A stretch of 64,000 nt of DNA, taken from positions 1,297,219 through 1,361,218 of the forward strand of contig NW_015971539.1 of assembly GCF_000182565.1 (NCBI RefSeq), in the 5' to 3' direction. Origin of the DNA: Spizellomyces punctatus DAOM BR117. Its lineage: Eukaryota > Chytridiomycota > Chytridiomycetes > Spizellomycetales > Spizellomycetaceae. Positions 12,501-23,139 of this stretch are shown here, in pieces (position 1 is the first letter of the stretch; every line of letters starts with the position of its first letter). A program made the position numbers and the translations under genes. The notes under the pieces were generated by a model. It ran no database searches, was not told where the DNA came from, and saw nothing but the letters and a program-made list of their open reading frames with translations.

Positions 12501-13449
12501 CACCCCTGCTGAACACCTCTGGTCTACCGTGCCCATCCAACATTGATTGCACGATCGTTAGCATATTACAGGTTGCCAGCGTATCTCGGTTCCAGTAGCG
12601 CATTCTCGACGTCCAGTCTTGCTGCAAACAGTTAGGGTTGGTACAACCCAGCAATCCATGGACTTTTTCAATCTTGCCTTCGCGTCACCGCCAAGGTCTT
12701 GAATGAGGTCATTCTTTGAAGCCTTTCTCGACAAACTCAGATGAGGAACAGCGAGGGCAAACAGATGAGGTCTTGTATTCGTCGAGAAGAAAGCAGTTGA
12801 TCCTGTTCCACTTAAAGAGGGTGCGCCAACCTTTCATCTTTGATGAGGTCTGAAATCTCGCAGTTCGACCGGCATCACTCCAATCACCCATCACAATGGT
12901 AAAGTTCCCAAACTTGTTGCGCATGTTGCTTATGAGGTCTGATTCACTCTTCTGACGGTTTATAAATGCATGCCACTTCCACCGCATGTGGGCAGGATGC
13001 AAATAGAAGTCCTTGCGGCAGTTCCAGTCGGCACGGCGAACGAGGAGATAGCGAGTAAAGTCCATGAGGTTCATCGTCTTGTGAGATGGTATTCGTGATT
13101 CTATGAGGTCAATACCGCCGGCTTTCATCTGCTGCCGTTCTTTTGCAAATCGACGGCTTCCGGTCTCCATGGCTCGCTGGTTGGCAGTGTAGCGAAACGT
13201 ACCATTGCCGTCTTGGCAGTAGAGAATGTCATGCTTGTTTGGGTCGATAACAATGACATTCTCTGCTGCTCGACAAGCAGGTAAGTTTTTCTCCACATAA
13301 AGTGCTGTCACCTCAGCTGTAAGAGTTGTTGCTGACTTTTTCCCACCACTGCGCTTCCCATACTTGTCTGCTTCTGGGTGCTTTAGGTATACAGACACCG
13401 AGGTTCCATCCATGGTGATCGAGCCTTCAAACTGCATACCGCGGCGAGT

Positions 13450-13485
13450 GATACAGTGCATCAGATAAGTCATATGCACTGTATC
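13450..13485. repeat. Perfect 11-bp inverted repeat
   Basis: GATACAGTGCA and its exact complement TGCACTGTATC are separated by 14 bases, near the 5' side of the recognisable Fanzor copy 1 coding part. It could be a hairpin in RNA or a DNA binding site. Confidence 0.8.
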
Positions 13486-13490
13486 AGCCG

Positions 13491-13551
13491 GCTTATAATA
13501 TGATATACCCAGCTTATAATATGATATACCCGGCTTATAATATGATATTAA
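13491..13551. repeat. Three 21-bp tandem repeats (GCTTATAATATGATATACCC core)
   Basis: Three consecutive units, the last partial, next to the inverted repeat. They create the ISYYKPG-type peptide repeat in the open frame of Fanzor copy 1, which is probably not genuine protein. Confidence 0.9.
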
Positions 13552-13874
13552 TAAGCCGTATTGAAGTGTTTGCCCAATGCATTGGAGTGTTTCAAAGTGT
13601 TTCAAAGTGTTTCGAGTCTTCCAAGGTGTTTGTCCAAGTCCGGGACTATTGATGAAGGGATGTGCGCATCTACGCCGAAAATTTTCTCTGACATACATGT
13701 AAAGTTTTATGCATCTAATATTTCGCGTGTCCAAACTCCACCTAATTCAAAGTCAACACTGGTTCTAACTTGACATTCACTTCTTCTCAAGACTCCATGG
13801 TTCGTTTCCCTTGGGCGGTTCATTTGGTGATTTTACTTGAGCAAATTCTTGCCACTAGGTTCAAATGCCACACT

Positions 13875-14273
13875 TTATGAAATCACTTTATCTTGGGACT
13901 CCATCTCTCCACCTTCCTTTACTGATGGTACTCGGGAGACCTTCAGTCTCAACACTTTTCGTTGTTTGCGGTAGATTGTGGAAATCTCCATCACTTGGTC
14001 TTCTGTATATCCTGCCTCCATCAGCCCCTGCTTGACGTCATCCACCAAAGCACTTAGCTTCTCCTCTACTAGTGATGCCACATACATATTTGAACCATCT
14101 TCGCCTATGATTGTCCTCACATCCTTCTTAACCATTTTCCTTTCAATTGCCTCCTTTCTACGGCGATTCGTTGTTACGACTGCTTGGTGCATCTCATTGT
14201 CAACTGTGAGTTGGTAGAACCTCTTCATCTCATTTAGCTCTTCTTCACTTGCTCGCCTCATCATTTTCTCCAT
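13875..14273 (-). CDS. Unrecognised small charged helical protein (132 aa)
   Basis: ATG-started frame, rich in Glu, Lys and Arg, predicted helical (MRRASEEELNEMKRFYQL, KLSALVDDVKQGLMEAGY). No domain is recognised and no membrane segment or signal is visible. It is read towards Fanzor copy 1 and lies just inside it. About 110 bases upstream is a palindrome centred on TATCGATA that recurs upstream of the viral fibre gene, which suggests it belongs to the viral segment. It could instead be a remnant of a Fanzor-associated gene. Confidence 0.5.
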   Translation of the reverse strand: MEKMMRRASEEELNEMKRFYQLTVDNEMHQAVVTTNRRRKEAIERKMVKKDVRTIIGEDGSNMYVASLVEEKLSALVDDVKQGLMEAGYTEDQVMEISTIYRKQRKVLRLKVSRVPSVKEGGEMESQDKVIS

Positions 14274-14381
14274 TGTTAATTGCAGCTGTATTCGAATGTT
14301 GTATATGGAATCATTTTTGAAAAGAAGGCTTCGAGCTGGGGAGACCGGTGACCCTCTTTTATAAACGGAAAAGGAACTCTC

Positions 14382-14401
14382 CCATCTTATCGATATGATG
14401 G
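14382..14401. promoter_or_regulatory. Near-perfect palindrome centred on TATCGATA
   Basis: A 20-base site with arms CCATCT/GATGG around TATCGATA and one mismatched pair. It shares nearly the whole sequence with the perfect palindrome at 23107-23128. Each sits 58-110 bases upstream of a minus-strand ORF. A further TATCGATA is at 14465-14472. Confidence 0.55.
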
Positions 14402-14799
14402 CCTTCTTTTATGTCCCATCTGATCCATATGTTTCCTTATGTTTCCTTTGAAGAATAATGATTCTATCGATACTTTCCCTCATATTTCATGTGACCTTTC
14501 TATCAACAGTAACCTTTCGCAAAAAAGGGAAACTAATGGAGATGCTGGAAAAAATCCTAGAACTAGGGCTTTTTCGCAACATGCCCATTTTCGCTCACTG
14601 CTCCACAAAAACAGCTCTAGAATCCTAGCCCTTTTTTTGCCCGGTCTTCTCTACTTTTCAAAAAATTTTCATTTTTTTTTTTCAAAATTGAAATTTGATT
14701 CCATTTGTGAGATTTGACCCGGGAAATGGGCTAGAATGGCTAGGATTCTTGTCTTTCGCTATGTAGGGTATTTTATACTACTAATAAATAAATATATAT

Positions 14800-15252
14800 N
14801 NNNNNNNNNNNNNNNNNNNNNNNNNNNNNNNNNNNNNNNNNNNNNNNNNNNNNNNNNNNNNNNNNNNNNNNNNNNNNNNNNNNNNNNNNNNNNNNNNNNN
14901 NNNNNNNNNNNNNNNNNNNNNNNNNNNNNNNNNNNNNNNNNNNNNNNNNNNNNNNNNNNNNNNNNNNNNNNNNNNNNNNNNNNNNNNNNNNNNNNNNNNN
15001 NNNNNNNNNNNNNNNNNNNNNNNNNNNNNNNNNNNNNNNNNNNNNNNNNNNNNNNNNNNNNNNNNNNNNNNNNNNNNNNNNNNNNNNNNNNNNNNNNNNN
15101 NNNNNNNNNNNNNNNNNNNNNNNNNNNNNNNNNNNNNNNNNNNNNNNNNNNNNNNNNNNNNNNNNNNNNNNNNNNNNNNNNNNNNNNNNNNNNNNNNNNN
15201 NNNNNNNNNNNNNNNNNNNNNNNNNNNNNNNNNNNNNNNNNNNNNNNNNNNN
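14800..15252. other. Assembly gap (453 N)
   Basis: A run of N in the viral segment, preceded by an AT-rich stretch. Reading frames spanning it are meaningless. Part of a gene may be hidden, but the stated length is too short for a polymerase or helicase gene. Confidence 0.99.
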
Positions 15253-15265
15253 TTCACAAAACAGT

Positions 15266-15667
15266 ATGACGAGTTTCAAGGAATTCTTCAATATCACATT
15301 CAGCGCGCCTACGGATGGCTCTCTTCTTATTCCTACAATGGGCTACAATGCTAACTCGGATGAGGAAAGACGAATCGTAGCAATTGTCTTAGACATCATT
15401 AATTTCATCGTGACAAACCCAGAGAAGAGTCCTTATACGAGGGTTCCTTTTGTTGACAACAAAGAAAAAGTGAGAAAATATGGAGAAGAACTTGACGAAG
15501 TTGGAGAGGAAATCGGTGTTGTTGACATGTTGTTCAGCGTCCATAGTTTTCTGATGGAGTGGATAGCTGAATGCAGTCAGCTAGGGAATCCCGACTGGCA
15601 AGCATATCGAGTAGATTTATGTAGTCTGGAGTACCACTGGGATGGGATTGGAGGATGGCAGGCTTAA
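15266..15667 (+). CDS. Unrecognised viral-segment ORF (133 aa)
   Basis: Intact ATG-to-stop frame just after the assembly gap (MTSFKEFFNITF start). The composition is acidic and mixed helical (SDEERRIVAIVLDIINFIV, GEELDEVGEEIGVVDMLF), with a C-terminal aromatic-rich YHWDGIGGWQA. There is no transmembrane helix or known motif. It is followed after 135 bases by another plus-strand ORF with similar base composition, so both may be early or accessory genes of the integrated virus. True upstream extent cannot be judged because of the gap. Confidence 0.5.
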   Translation: MTSFKEFFNITFSAPTDGSLLIPTMGYNANSDEERRIVAIVLDIINFIVTNPEKSPYTRVPFVDNKEKVRKYGEELDEVGEEIGVVDMLFSVHSFLMEWIAECSQLGNPDWQAYRVDLCSLEYHWDGIGGWQA

Positions 15668-15802
15668 GAAAAGTAGAATGGAAGCTGTGGGCATCTGTAT
15701 CGATGATAGCAATGGCCACATGATGTAGAACACGATGTAAAGCGTCATTATTATATAAAGTATCTTAACGTTCACATGTTGGCAGTATTGTATAACTAAA
15801 AA

Positions 15803-16156
15803 ATGTCGTCTGACCAAGAACCTAAACATACAAAGCAGTTCCGATGTGCTTTTTATTCCCAGACTATTTACCGAGCGATAGATGGAATACTCTCTGCGGC
15901 GGATGATGAAGAAGACCATCTCAAGGCTGCACTTGAGGCACTTCAATGGGCGGCTCAACATATTTTCGAATATCCTACACATTTTGAAACTAGTTGGCCT
16001 GGTATGATTCTCTTACTATCTACCACTATAGGAACATATCGTCAAATGCAGCATAAGAGTGAAAAGGAATCATTTGTTGTCGAACAATTAGACTTAATCC
16101 TTCATTGTACTAAGAGTCTATCTAGTTCGATGGATAATGAGGTTGTTGTGTGTTGA
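15803..16156 (+). CDS. Unrecognised viral-segment ORF (117 aa)
   Basis: Intact ATG-started frame (MSSDQEPKHTKQFRC), mostly helical (HLKAALEALQWAAQHIFEY, EQLDLILHCTKSLSSS), with no recognised domain. It shares orientation with the 133-aa ORF before it and converges on the 104-aa ORF that follows, with a hairpin between the two 3' ends. Probably part of the viral accessory set; function unknown. Confidence 0.5.
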   Translation: MSSDQEPKHTKQFRCAFYSQTIYRAIDGILSAADDEEDHLKAALEALQWAAQHIFEYPTHFETSWPGMILLLSTTIGTYRQMQHKSEKESFVVEQLDLILHCTKSLSSSMDNEVVVC

Positions 16157-16315
16157 ATAGAACTGCGGATGAAACATTAGTTTCCAGACCCGTGCATTGC
16201 TGCACAAAAAGCTGTGTTGGCATCTGTGTTTCAGATGCGTGTGGTTTCTTTTTCGTTTCTTTTTGTGGTCAGTCCAACGAAAGAAGCCATGAAAAGGAAA
16301 GGACTGTATGACCCA

Positions 16316-16347
16316 ATGGGGATACAGTTCTCCATCTGCATCCCCAT
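16316..16347. terminator. Hairpin followed by T-run between convergent viral ORFs
   Basis: ATGGGGAT and ATCCCCAT form a perfect 8-bp stem with a 16-base loop, followed by CTTTTT on the plus strand. It lies between the convergent ends of the 117-aa and 104-aa ORFs, a position suited to ending transcripts or stabilising their 3' ends. Confidence 0.5.
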
Positions 16348-16379
16348 CTTTTTATAGAGAAAAAAAAGGGAAGCCGCGT

Positions 16380-16694
16380 TCACGCACTTTCCATCCGCAT
16401 TTCTAGAACAAAGAGCCTTTCATTATGATTGTGTCCTAAGAGAACGCAATCCTGCAAGATGGCCAAGTAGCCGGAATTTCGAAAGCAGATTTCATCCAGT
16501 TTCTTCAAGTGGACGATTGACAAAATCTCTTTGAAGATGTGTTCATTCTGGTCTGTTTTCGGAAGAAACAATATGATACGTTTTTTATCTCCTGTCATCA
16601 TACCTCGACAGTACCTCCAGAATTTATCCATGTCACCCTTCACAGCGTCCTTGATGTTCAATACTGAATGACCTTCAATATCCGCGTGTCGCAT
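16380..16694 (-). CDS. Unrecognised viral-segment ORF (104 aa)
   Basis: Minus-strand frame that follows the fibre gene by about 50 bases in the same direction. It begins MRHADIEGHSVLNIKDAVK and shows a beta-alpha pattern (KKRIILFLPKTDQNEHIFKEI, GYLAILQDCVLLG) that might be a small compact domain. No family is recognised. The 104 codons are free of stops, so it may be a genuine small viral gene. Confidence 0.45.
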   Translation of the reverse strand: MRHADIEGHSVLNIKDAVKGDMDKFWRYCRGMMTGDKKRIILFLPKTDQNEHIFKEILSIVHLKKLDEICFRNSGYLAILQDCVLLGHNHNERLFVLEMRMESA

Positions 16695-16746
16695 TCTTAT
16701 CTTGCATAGCTTCTTTTTTAAATGATGGCAAATGAAGTTCCTTTCT

Positions 16747-19700
16747 TTAAGACCCTAATTCCATTACCTCTATAATGGTTACATCTGCGCTTGTGTCCAG
16801 TGCTGCATTTACTGCTGAAAAATTGGTAAAATATGCTACATCAGGAACTAACCCCGACACAATGAATGAGGCATAAATTGTTCTGTTCACTCCAGCATTA
16901 TAGTTAAAATCACTGGAAAAGACTGACGGCATCGAACTGGCATTAGTTCCTAGATACACATTGAGCGTTCCTCCTGCATTATTGGTGCCATGCAAGTTGA
17001 TGGTATAGCGTATCAACGCCCGGCCGGCTGTAGAAACATAGAACGTCTTTGTTCCGCTACCAGTTGTGATTACATCTTTAGTTAGCATTTTGAACACCTG
17101 AACCTTAGGAAACTGTACTTGAGATGACACCCATGCTTGAGTAGCGCAGACCTGTCCGTTGCTATACACAGCACCATTTGAATACAGATTCCCACCTGAT
17201 ACGACATGGGCACCGACCGCAATTCCACCTGCAACAACCAAAGCGCCAGTTGTACTCGATAACGCTGGAGTGGTGCTTTCAACAACGACATTACCTGTGT
17301 TAGGATAAACGTAAATACCTTTTGCTCCCTGAGATTGAAGGCGTACGGCACCAACGTCATTCCTGAGTGTGAGTGTATTAGCGCCTCCATCTACTGTTCG
17401 ATTTGAGCCATTCATAAAAAGAACGGAAGAACCCACGGCCGTCGTTAAATAGTAAATTGGTGCTGCATTCGAACCGAGGTCTACATTCTTGACCTGAATG
17501 CTTCTTAAACCATTTACACTGGTGTTTCCGATGATGACATCTCTATCAAAATAAGCATTTCTGGTTGCTCCATTAAGCGACATACTTCGAATAGATGCGT
17601 TGCTTTGTCCGACATAGAAATTCAGGTCAACATTGTTACTACCAGGCAAATAGGATTGTATAGAACATATATTTTGTGTTGCGTGTGAAAACATGAGGGT
17701 ATTGGTTTGGCCAACACTATAGTTAGTATTTTGGACGGTCATTTGTGCACCAGAAACCCATAGTTTCTTAGCGATTCCTGCTCCACCCTTCACTTGAAGT
17801 GCTCCAGTGATGGCTGATGTGGAATCAGTTATGTCATTTACAACAAGTGTTCCTGTTGATAATGCGGTACTACTGGATATGGTATCCTGCTTTGATGATA
17901 CTGATGTTTGTAGGGTTGCAACGCTTCCTTGCAGTGCTGATATGCTGGGGGCATAGTCGACAATGTTTAAAATGCTTCGTACTTCGATGTCATTTGTGAG
18001 AGTGAATCCTTGGACATCATCTCCCATGAGAAACATATTGCTCATTGGTGACATCGCAGCGAGAGTAGAGAGTAAAGGACTAGCATTTTGCTTCCCTGAG
18101 ATGTCGACATTCATAACTCCTAGAATTGACTTCACCTCTTCAACGGTTTTCGTGGAGAATGATGTAGCAGAACTTCCAACAATAAATGAATTTGCAGATA
18201 TTGCGAGTCCACTGATAGAATCTAGGAGCGGACTCAATGTCTGTTTTGAAGCAATGGCTGTACCTACATAACTCTCGGTTGCTAGTTTTATACCATTTGA
18301 GAAAACATTTCCACCGACATAAAGCGCTTTACTAATTCCAACTCCCCCTTTGACTTGGAATGCGCCAGTTGTTGTGGAAGTACAATCTGTCGTCGTATTG
18401 ATAATAACATTCCCAGATGAGAGAATATCTAATTGAGATGAACTATTTGTAACACCAAATCTCATGTTAGTATTCCATGCCCGCAGGCAGACATCGTTAA
18501 TCTGATCGTTGAAGAAGGCTTGTCCATTCAAAGATGGGGAGAAGAATGTCATGTCACCAGTATTGACATTTCCACCGATGCTACCCCATCCAAAACCATA
18601 GCCAGTCCCTTTTCCACTGGTTACCTTATTACCAACCCACAGAGTCTTCGCAATTCCAACACCCCCAGATACCTGCAAGGCTCCTGATGTCGCAGACGAG
18701 GAGTCTGTAGCAGTCAACACCTTAACTTCATTCGAAATGGATACAATCTGTAGACCTAATCCTAGACCAGATTTTCCTTGGATGTTCATGTCTCCACAGT
18801 CATTCCAAAGTGTAGCGTTGTTCCCGGCTCCATCTGCAGTCCTTGTAGAAGAGTTGAGGAAAAGTAACGCACCATTGCCGCTGTCATTGGCACAACCAAT
18901 GGCTGTGTAGGCATTAACGCCAGACGAAACGTTTCGAGATTGAACCCAGTTTGGAGCATCCACAGAGGAGTTACCAATTACATTTCCTCCAGCATACAAG
19001 TCCTTTGCAACACCTAAACCACCACTTACTAGAAGTGCTCCTGTAGTCAAACTAGTTGACTGTGTGGTATTTGTAATATATGTAATACCAGTATTAGAAA
19101 TCTTTAACACATAACCGACGTTGTTATATGAAGAGTTGATCCCAAACCCACCTGCTGGGTTAGAGCCATCGGCTGAAGAACCTGCTACTCGAAGACCCCA
19201 AGTGATATTCGATGAAGAGTTGACCAGGGACATATATGTTGGATTGGCACCATTAATTACTGTTACATAACCACTAGCCGTAACTGAGGCAAGACTCAAA
19301 TTAGTTGATGTGGTGATGTTGTTCTGTTTACCAGAAAGGAGTGTATTCACGTTAGCATTGGTTGCTATATTGAGGATGCCTTTCACTTGAGTGGAAGTAA
19401 CATTCTCGAACGTAGTCCCAGCAGAAGAATAAAGCCAACTGTCAGGCTGTACCGTCATTGTGTACAGAGAGTTGGTAGCGCTGTTCATTGGTTGCTTCGA
19501 TGCGAGTGCAGTATTAATGGCATTATTGTTATTAGTAACAGTTGTTGATAGTGAAGACAAGGTTTGACTTATTGGAGCGGTGTTATCAATTACAAATTTT
19601 TGAGATGCAACTTCGAGACCTCCGATGTAAGCCATTCCACCGATATATGCATCAGTTGATACTCCTAGGCCGCCACTCACGACCATATTACCTGATGGGT

Positions 19701-22700
19701 CAATTCAGAACACGTATCCTTTATCTTGGTATGACGAGTAAAAGCCTAATGCTCCAGAAAGTAGGTTTCCATTTGAAGTACCGGAAACATGAACGCCCCA
19801 TGTCTGTGCAGTGCTAGTGTTCCCTAGTGTGAATGCTGTAGCATTGGTGTTTGAATTTTGTACCGTTAAACCGCTCAGGTTAAGCGAACTCGCAGGTGTA
19901 ATCAGGGGCTGATATGTGCTGAGGATTTCATCTTTAGGTACGATCCGGAAAAAACCACCATTTCCCATTAAAAAAGTACCATCGGTCGGGGTCAGACTAC
20001 TTATATTGTCGAGCAAAGGAGATAAGTTTTGCTTCGATGCTAATCCTGTTGTTACAAAGGATTCTGTGGCTACCTTCATATTGGTGGAGGCGAAGATATT
20101 ACCACCAATGAATACATCCTTTGCAATACCAACACCACCAGGACTTACTAGGGAACCGGTTGTTGGAGAGGTTGATACGCTTGTGCTATCCAGTGTAATG
20201 ATACCAGTGTTTGCCTGTATTGTTAGTCCTCTAGCAGTCTGTGCTTGAAGCCGAAGACTGCCTGCATCATTCCTTAATGTCATTGTTGATGCTCCTCCAT
20301 CCACTGTTCGCGAGGCACCGTTCAAAAACATCACTCCAGAACCTCCTGAGGCCGTAAGATAAAGAATGCTACAAGCATTGCTTCCTGAAGAAAGGTTGGA
20401 TACAACCAGCGAACGTAGACCGCTCACAGAAGATGATCCGATAGTAAGGTCACCCCCTACAACGCACGAACCATTTGTGTCCACTCTTAGACCTAGAGTA
20501 GGCATGCTAGATGTCCTAGGATATATGAACATTGGTAAATCCTGAGCACCGAGCCATGTTGAAGCACCGGGGTTGTATCCTAAAAAGCCTGTGCCATCGA
20601 GCCTGAACCAGGTGCTTTTTGTTGAATCAAAACTGTTCGAAATAAAGACAGATGATTGTCCTGCTGATGAGGCGGTAGTTTGAACTCTGCTTCCTGTAAT
20701 GACTTTCCCTGATATATTCACTCCAAATACAACATTATTTGAAGTCAAATTAGTTATCTGTGATGTTGTCCATGGCTGTATCACTTCCATGTTAAAGTCT
20801 CTTAACATTCCCAAGTTGATTGCTTGCTGAGGGTATTCATATTTGATGCCTCGATAACATGAAGGCGTATCAAACAAGAGACGAGTACAACCTCCTATTG
20901 GATCAGAAGCAATTGCGACATTGCTCCCGGGTTCAAGTGGTGGCATGAAGGTAACAGGGTCTATTGGTTCGTAAACGGGGTTTCCATTGCCATCGAGTAT
21001 AGGTTGGCCTTCCGCATCTCGTTGAACCTTACGTTTGCGTGACCCTCCGAAAATCATAGCCCATGGAAATGCACTTGTAATAGGAAGAATTGAATTGACA
21101 GCCATGGGAACCGTAAGAGGAGGACTAGCCATGGCTGGAAAGGGTATAGTTGAAAGAGGGGTAATACTGCTTGCCACCACCACATTTCCATCCGGGATAT
21201 CAGTTTTCAAGATTTCAGCCGTGTCAGTTTGCTCTGTATTGTCTGTATCCCTTTGCTTCGATAATGGCGTAGGGTCAATGAGGGTAAAGTTATAAAGCGG
21301 ATACGAACCTGTAATGATGAGATTTGGACTGTTACTTACAAATTGAGGAGGAATCATGTTATACTGAATCGTATTTCCAACAACAATAATACTTCCATAT
21401 GAGTTGGTACTGCCCACATAATTACCTCTTAAGGAATCGCCTACGCAAAGAACGGTATCACTTCCTGTAAGTGAACATGAAATCAAGTCGCCGCTGACTT
21501 GTACACCATTTATACCTCGGAGATTAGTAGATAGAATGGCACCGTTCTTCTGGAGGCCTATCCCGGCTGCTATATTAGAACTTAAAACCCTGTTGTTGAG
21601 GGTTAAATCTGGAGACTGGGCTGTTAACGACAGCCTATAATTGTTGCCCACCCGTGTTACCCCTTGGGAGGCTGTGAATGTATCCCGTATGGTACCCCTG
21701 TTTACCATGGCCAAACCGCTGTTAGCATCAACTTTTAGATCGAGTTGAAGGTCATTCTGTACTCTCTCGATACCATTGCTGCAAGTCAGTACATCTTTAA
21801 TGGTATCTGCTTTGACCATTTGGAGACAACTGCCAGCCTTGCATTTAAGAGATAATACCACATCATTGGTCGTTCCAGGTCGAATAGATACGCCATTAAA
21901 GTCCTGAAAAATGTACCCACCTGTGAGTGCATTTCCAACAATTCTGATGGTCTGATTATCGACCAAACAGCCTATCTCTCGACGTCCAGCAGCCTCCGGA
22001 CTCACGGCGATTGCTCCTGTTTGAGAGCCTTGATAAAATTGTGAAAGATAGTCTTTACTTACAGCATACGAGCCACCTCCAATCGCAGGCAATGTTCCGC
22101 TTAACTTTACATTGGGTACACGCAACTCCTGAAGCGTGGACGAATAGGTGAATGAAGAACTTCCCGAGTAGCCATAAGTAAGGTTCCCATACATGATTTG
22201 TTCATATCCGGGTGATTTCAGGGACAATCTCGATCCCGCTTGACTGAATGTCGAAGAATCGACCATTAAGCGTATTGCTGTGGTGTCTACCTCTCCTAAC
22301 ACATTAGTCATTTCGGTCAGACTACCAAATCCAAAGTCGAGCCATGAAGACCTGATGTCTAACAGCGTATCCGCACTGCTGGATGTCTTTATAGCCCCAA
22401 ATGCTTTGAACAGTTGGCTTGAGTTTGTTTCGAGTTCATCTGAACTATTCACCTTCAAACTCTTGTGAAGTTTGACACCAATTCCATTATCCCGATATAG
22501 AGGTTTCTTCAGTGTTTCTAGAGGCGGCGGTGGTGGAAAGTTCACTGAAAGTCCGTTTTCGTTAATGGATAATGTCTCATCCACTCTAATACCAACCGTC
22601 CATGATTCATCATCATGGTACATTGGGAACTCATAATTTTCGGGAATCACTTTCAGTTTTTCTTCTTCTACAGATAAAGATGAATCATCAAACTGAAGTT

Positions 22701-23049
22701 GGATATCATGACCCTCTTTTGAGTAGACAAGAGGTTGATGCGCAGATATGTCGATTGTGGTCAACTGACTCTCCTCATCAATTTCAAGCCTCTTGTTATC
22801 AACATTTAATCCAATGGATATGACGCCATGTTCATTCATACAAGGTAAGCATTCAGAGGTGGTTTCAACCTCGTTGACTTTAAGTTCACCATTTTCATTA
22901 GATAAATGCTTAAATTCTCCAACATCGAACCCCTTTATCTTGGCTCCAGCATCGAAGCCAACCATTTCGCCTGTCACATATGGAGATAAGAGATTTGTGT
23001 TATCTACGGTATGTAACCCCGTAGAAGTTCTACTATTAATTCCAGACAT
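16747..23049 (-). pseudogene. Very long fibre-like virion protein, one in-frame TGA
   Basis: Two open frames (23049-19705 and 19686-16747) are in the same phase, separated only by one TGA at 19707-19705 and six sense codons, so together they are one gene of about 2,100 codons. The N-terminal third has short beta pseudo-repeats (SLSVEEEKLKVIPENYEF, ETLSINENGLSVNF) like adenovirus-type fibre shafts. The rest has at least six modules of the form TTGAL.V.GG.GIAK.L.VGGN, interleaved with FMNGS.RTVDGG..T and ATESYV...ASKQ units, as in tail-fibre-like proteins of phages and large DNA viruses. A beta-rich C-terminal domain ends in VTIIEVMELGS. Presumed receptor-binding spike. In an internal copy the residue matching the TGA is Lys (GYVLKIS versus GYVF-stop-ID). 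The gene is either recently inactivated or makes two products. Confidence 0.72.
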
Positions 23050-23106
23050 GTTATATTGTAGCTAGGAAGTAAAATTTGAGGAGCTTGGCAAAAGTGCTCG
23101 AGGGTG

Positions 23107-23128
23107 CCCATCTTATCGATAAGATGGG
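23107..23128. promoter_or_regulatory. Perfect 22-bp palindrome upstream of the fibre gene
   Basis: Each half is CCCATCTTATC, joined at the centre of TATCGATA. It starts 58 bases upstream of the fibre-gene ATG and directly after the end of the proline-rich pseudogene. The shared core with 14382-14401 suggests a binding site, or a combined terminator/promoter hairpin, of the virus. Confidence 0.6.
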
Positions 23129-23139
23129 ATGATAAAACC

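Larger units (their letters stand above)
12484..13734 (-). pseudogene. Fanzor/TnpB-like RNA-guided nuclease, copy 1 (5' truncated, two internal TGA)
   Basis: Eukaryotic TnpB-type gene. One open stretch of 341 codons holds a wedge-like piece (EGSITMDGTSVSVYLKHP), RuvC-I (VIVIDPNKHD, Asp at about codon 164), VMGDWSDAG, and LDEYKTSSVCPRCSSSEF with the first zinc-ribbon Cys pair. The position where TnpB has its RuvC-II Glu reads GDW, and a Glu lies about 35 residues later in DEYKTS, the rearranged arrangement described for Fanzors. Past an in-frame TGA at codon 342 and a second shortly after, the same frame continues with GCTNPNC (second Cys pair) and RYWNRDTLATCNM (RuvC-III) to a TAG. About 80 N-terminal codons, including the ISYYKPG repeats, look non-coding, and most of the REC region is missing. 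Inactive as it stands. Confidence 0.82.

Noticed and set aside
14736-15297. Long open frames across the 453-N gap on both strands
   Set aside because: They consist almost wholly of N; no coding claim is possible.
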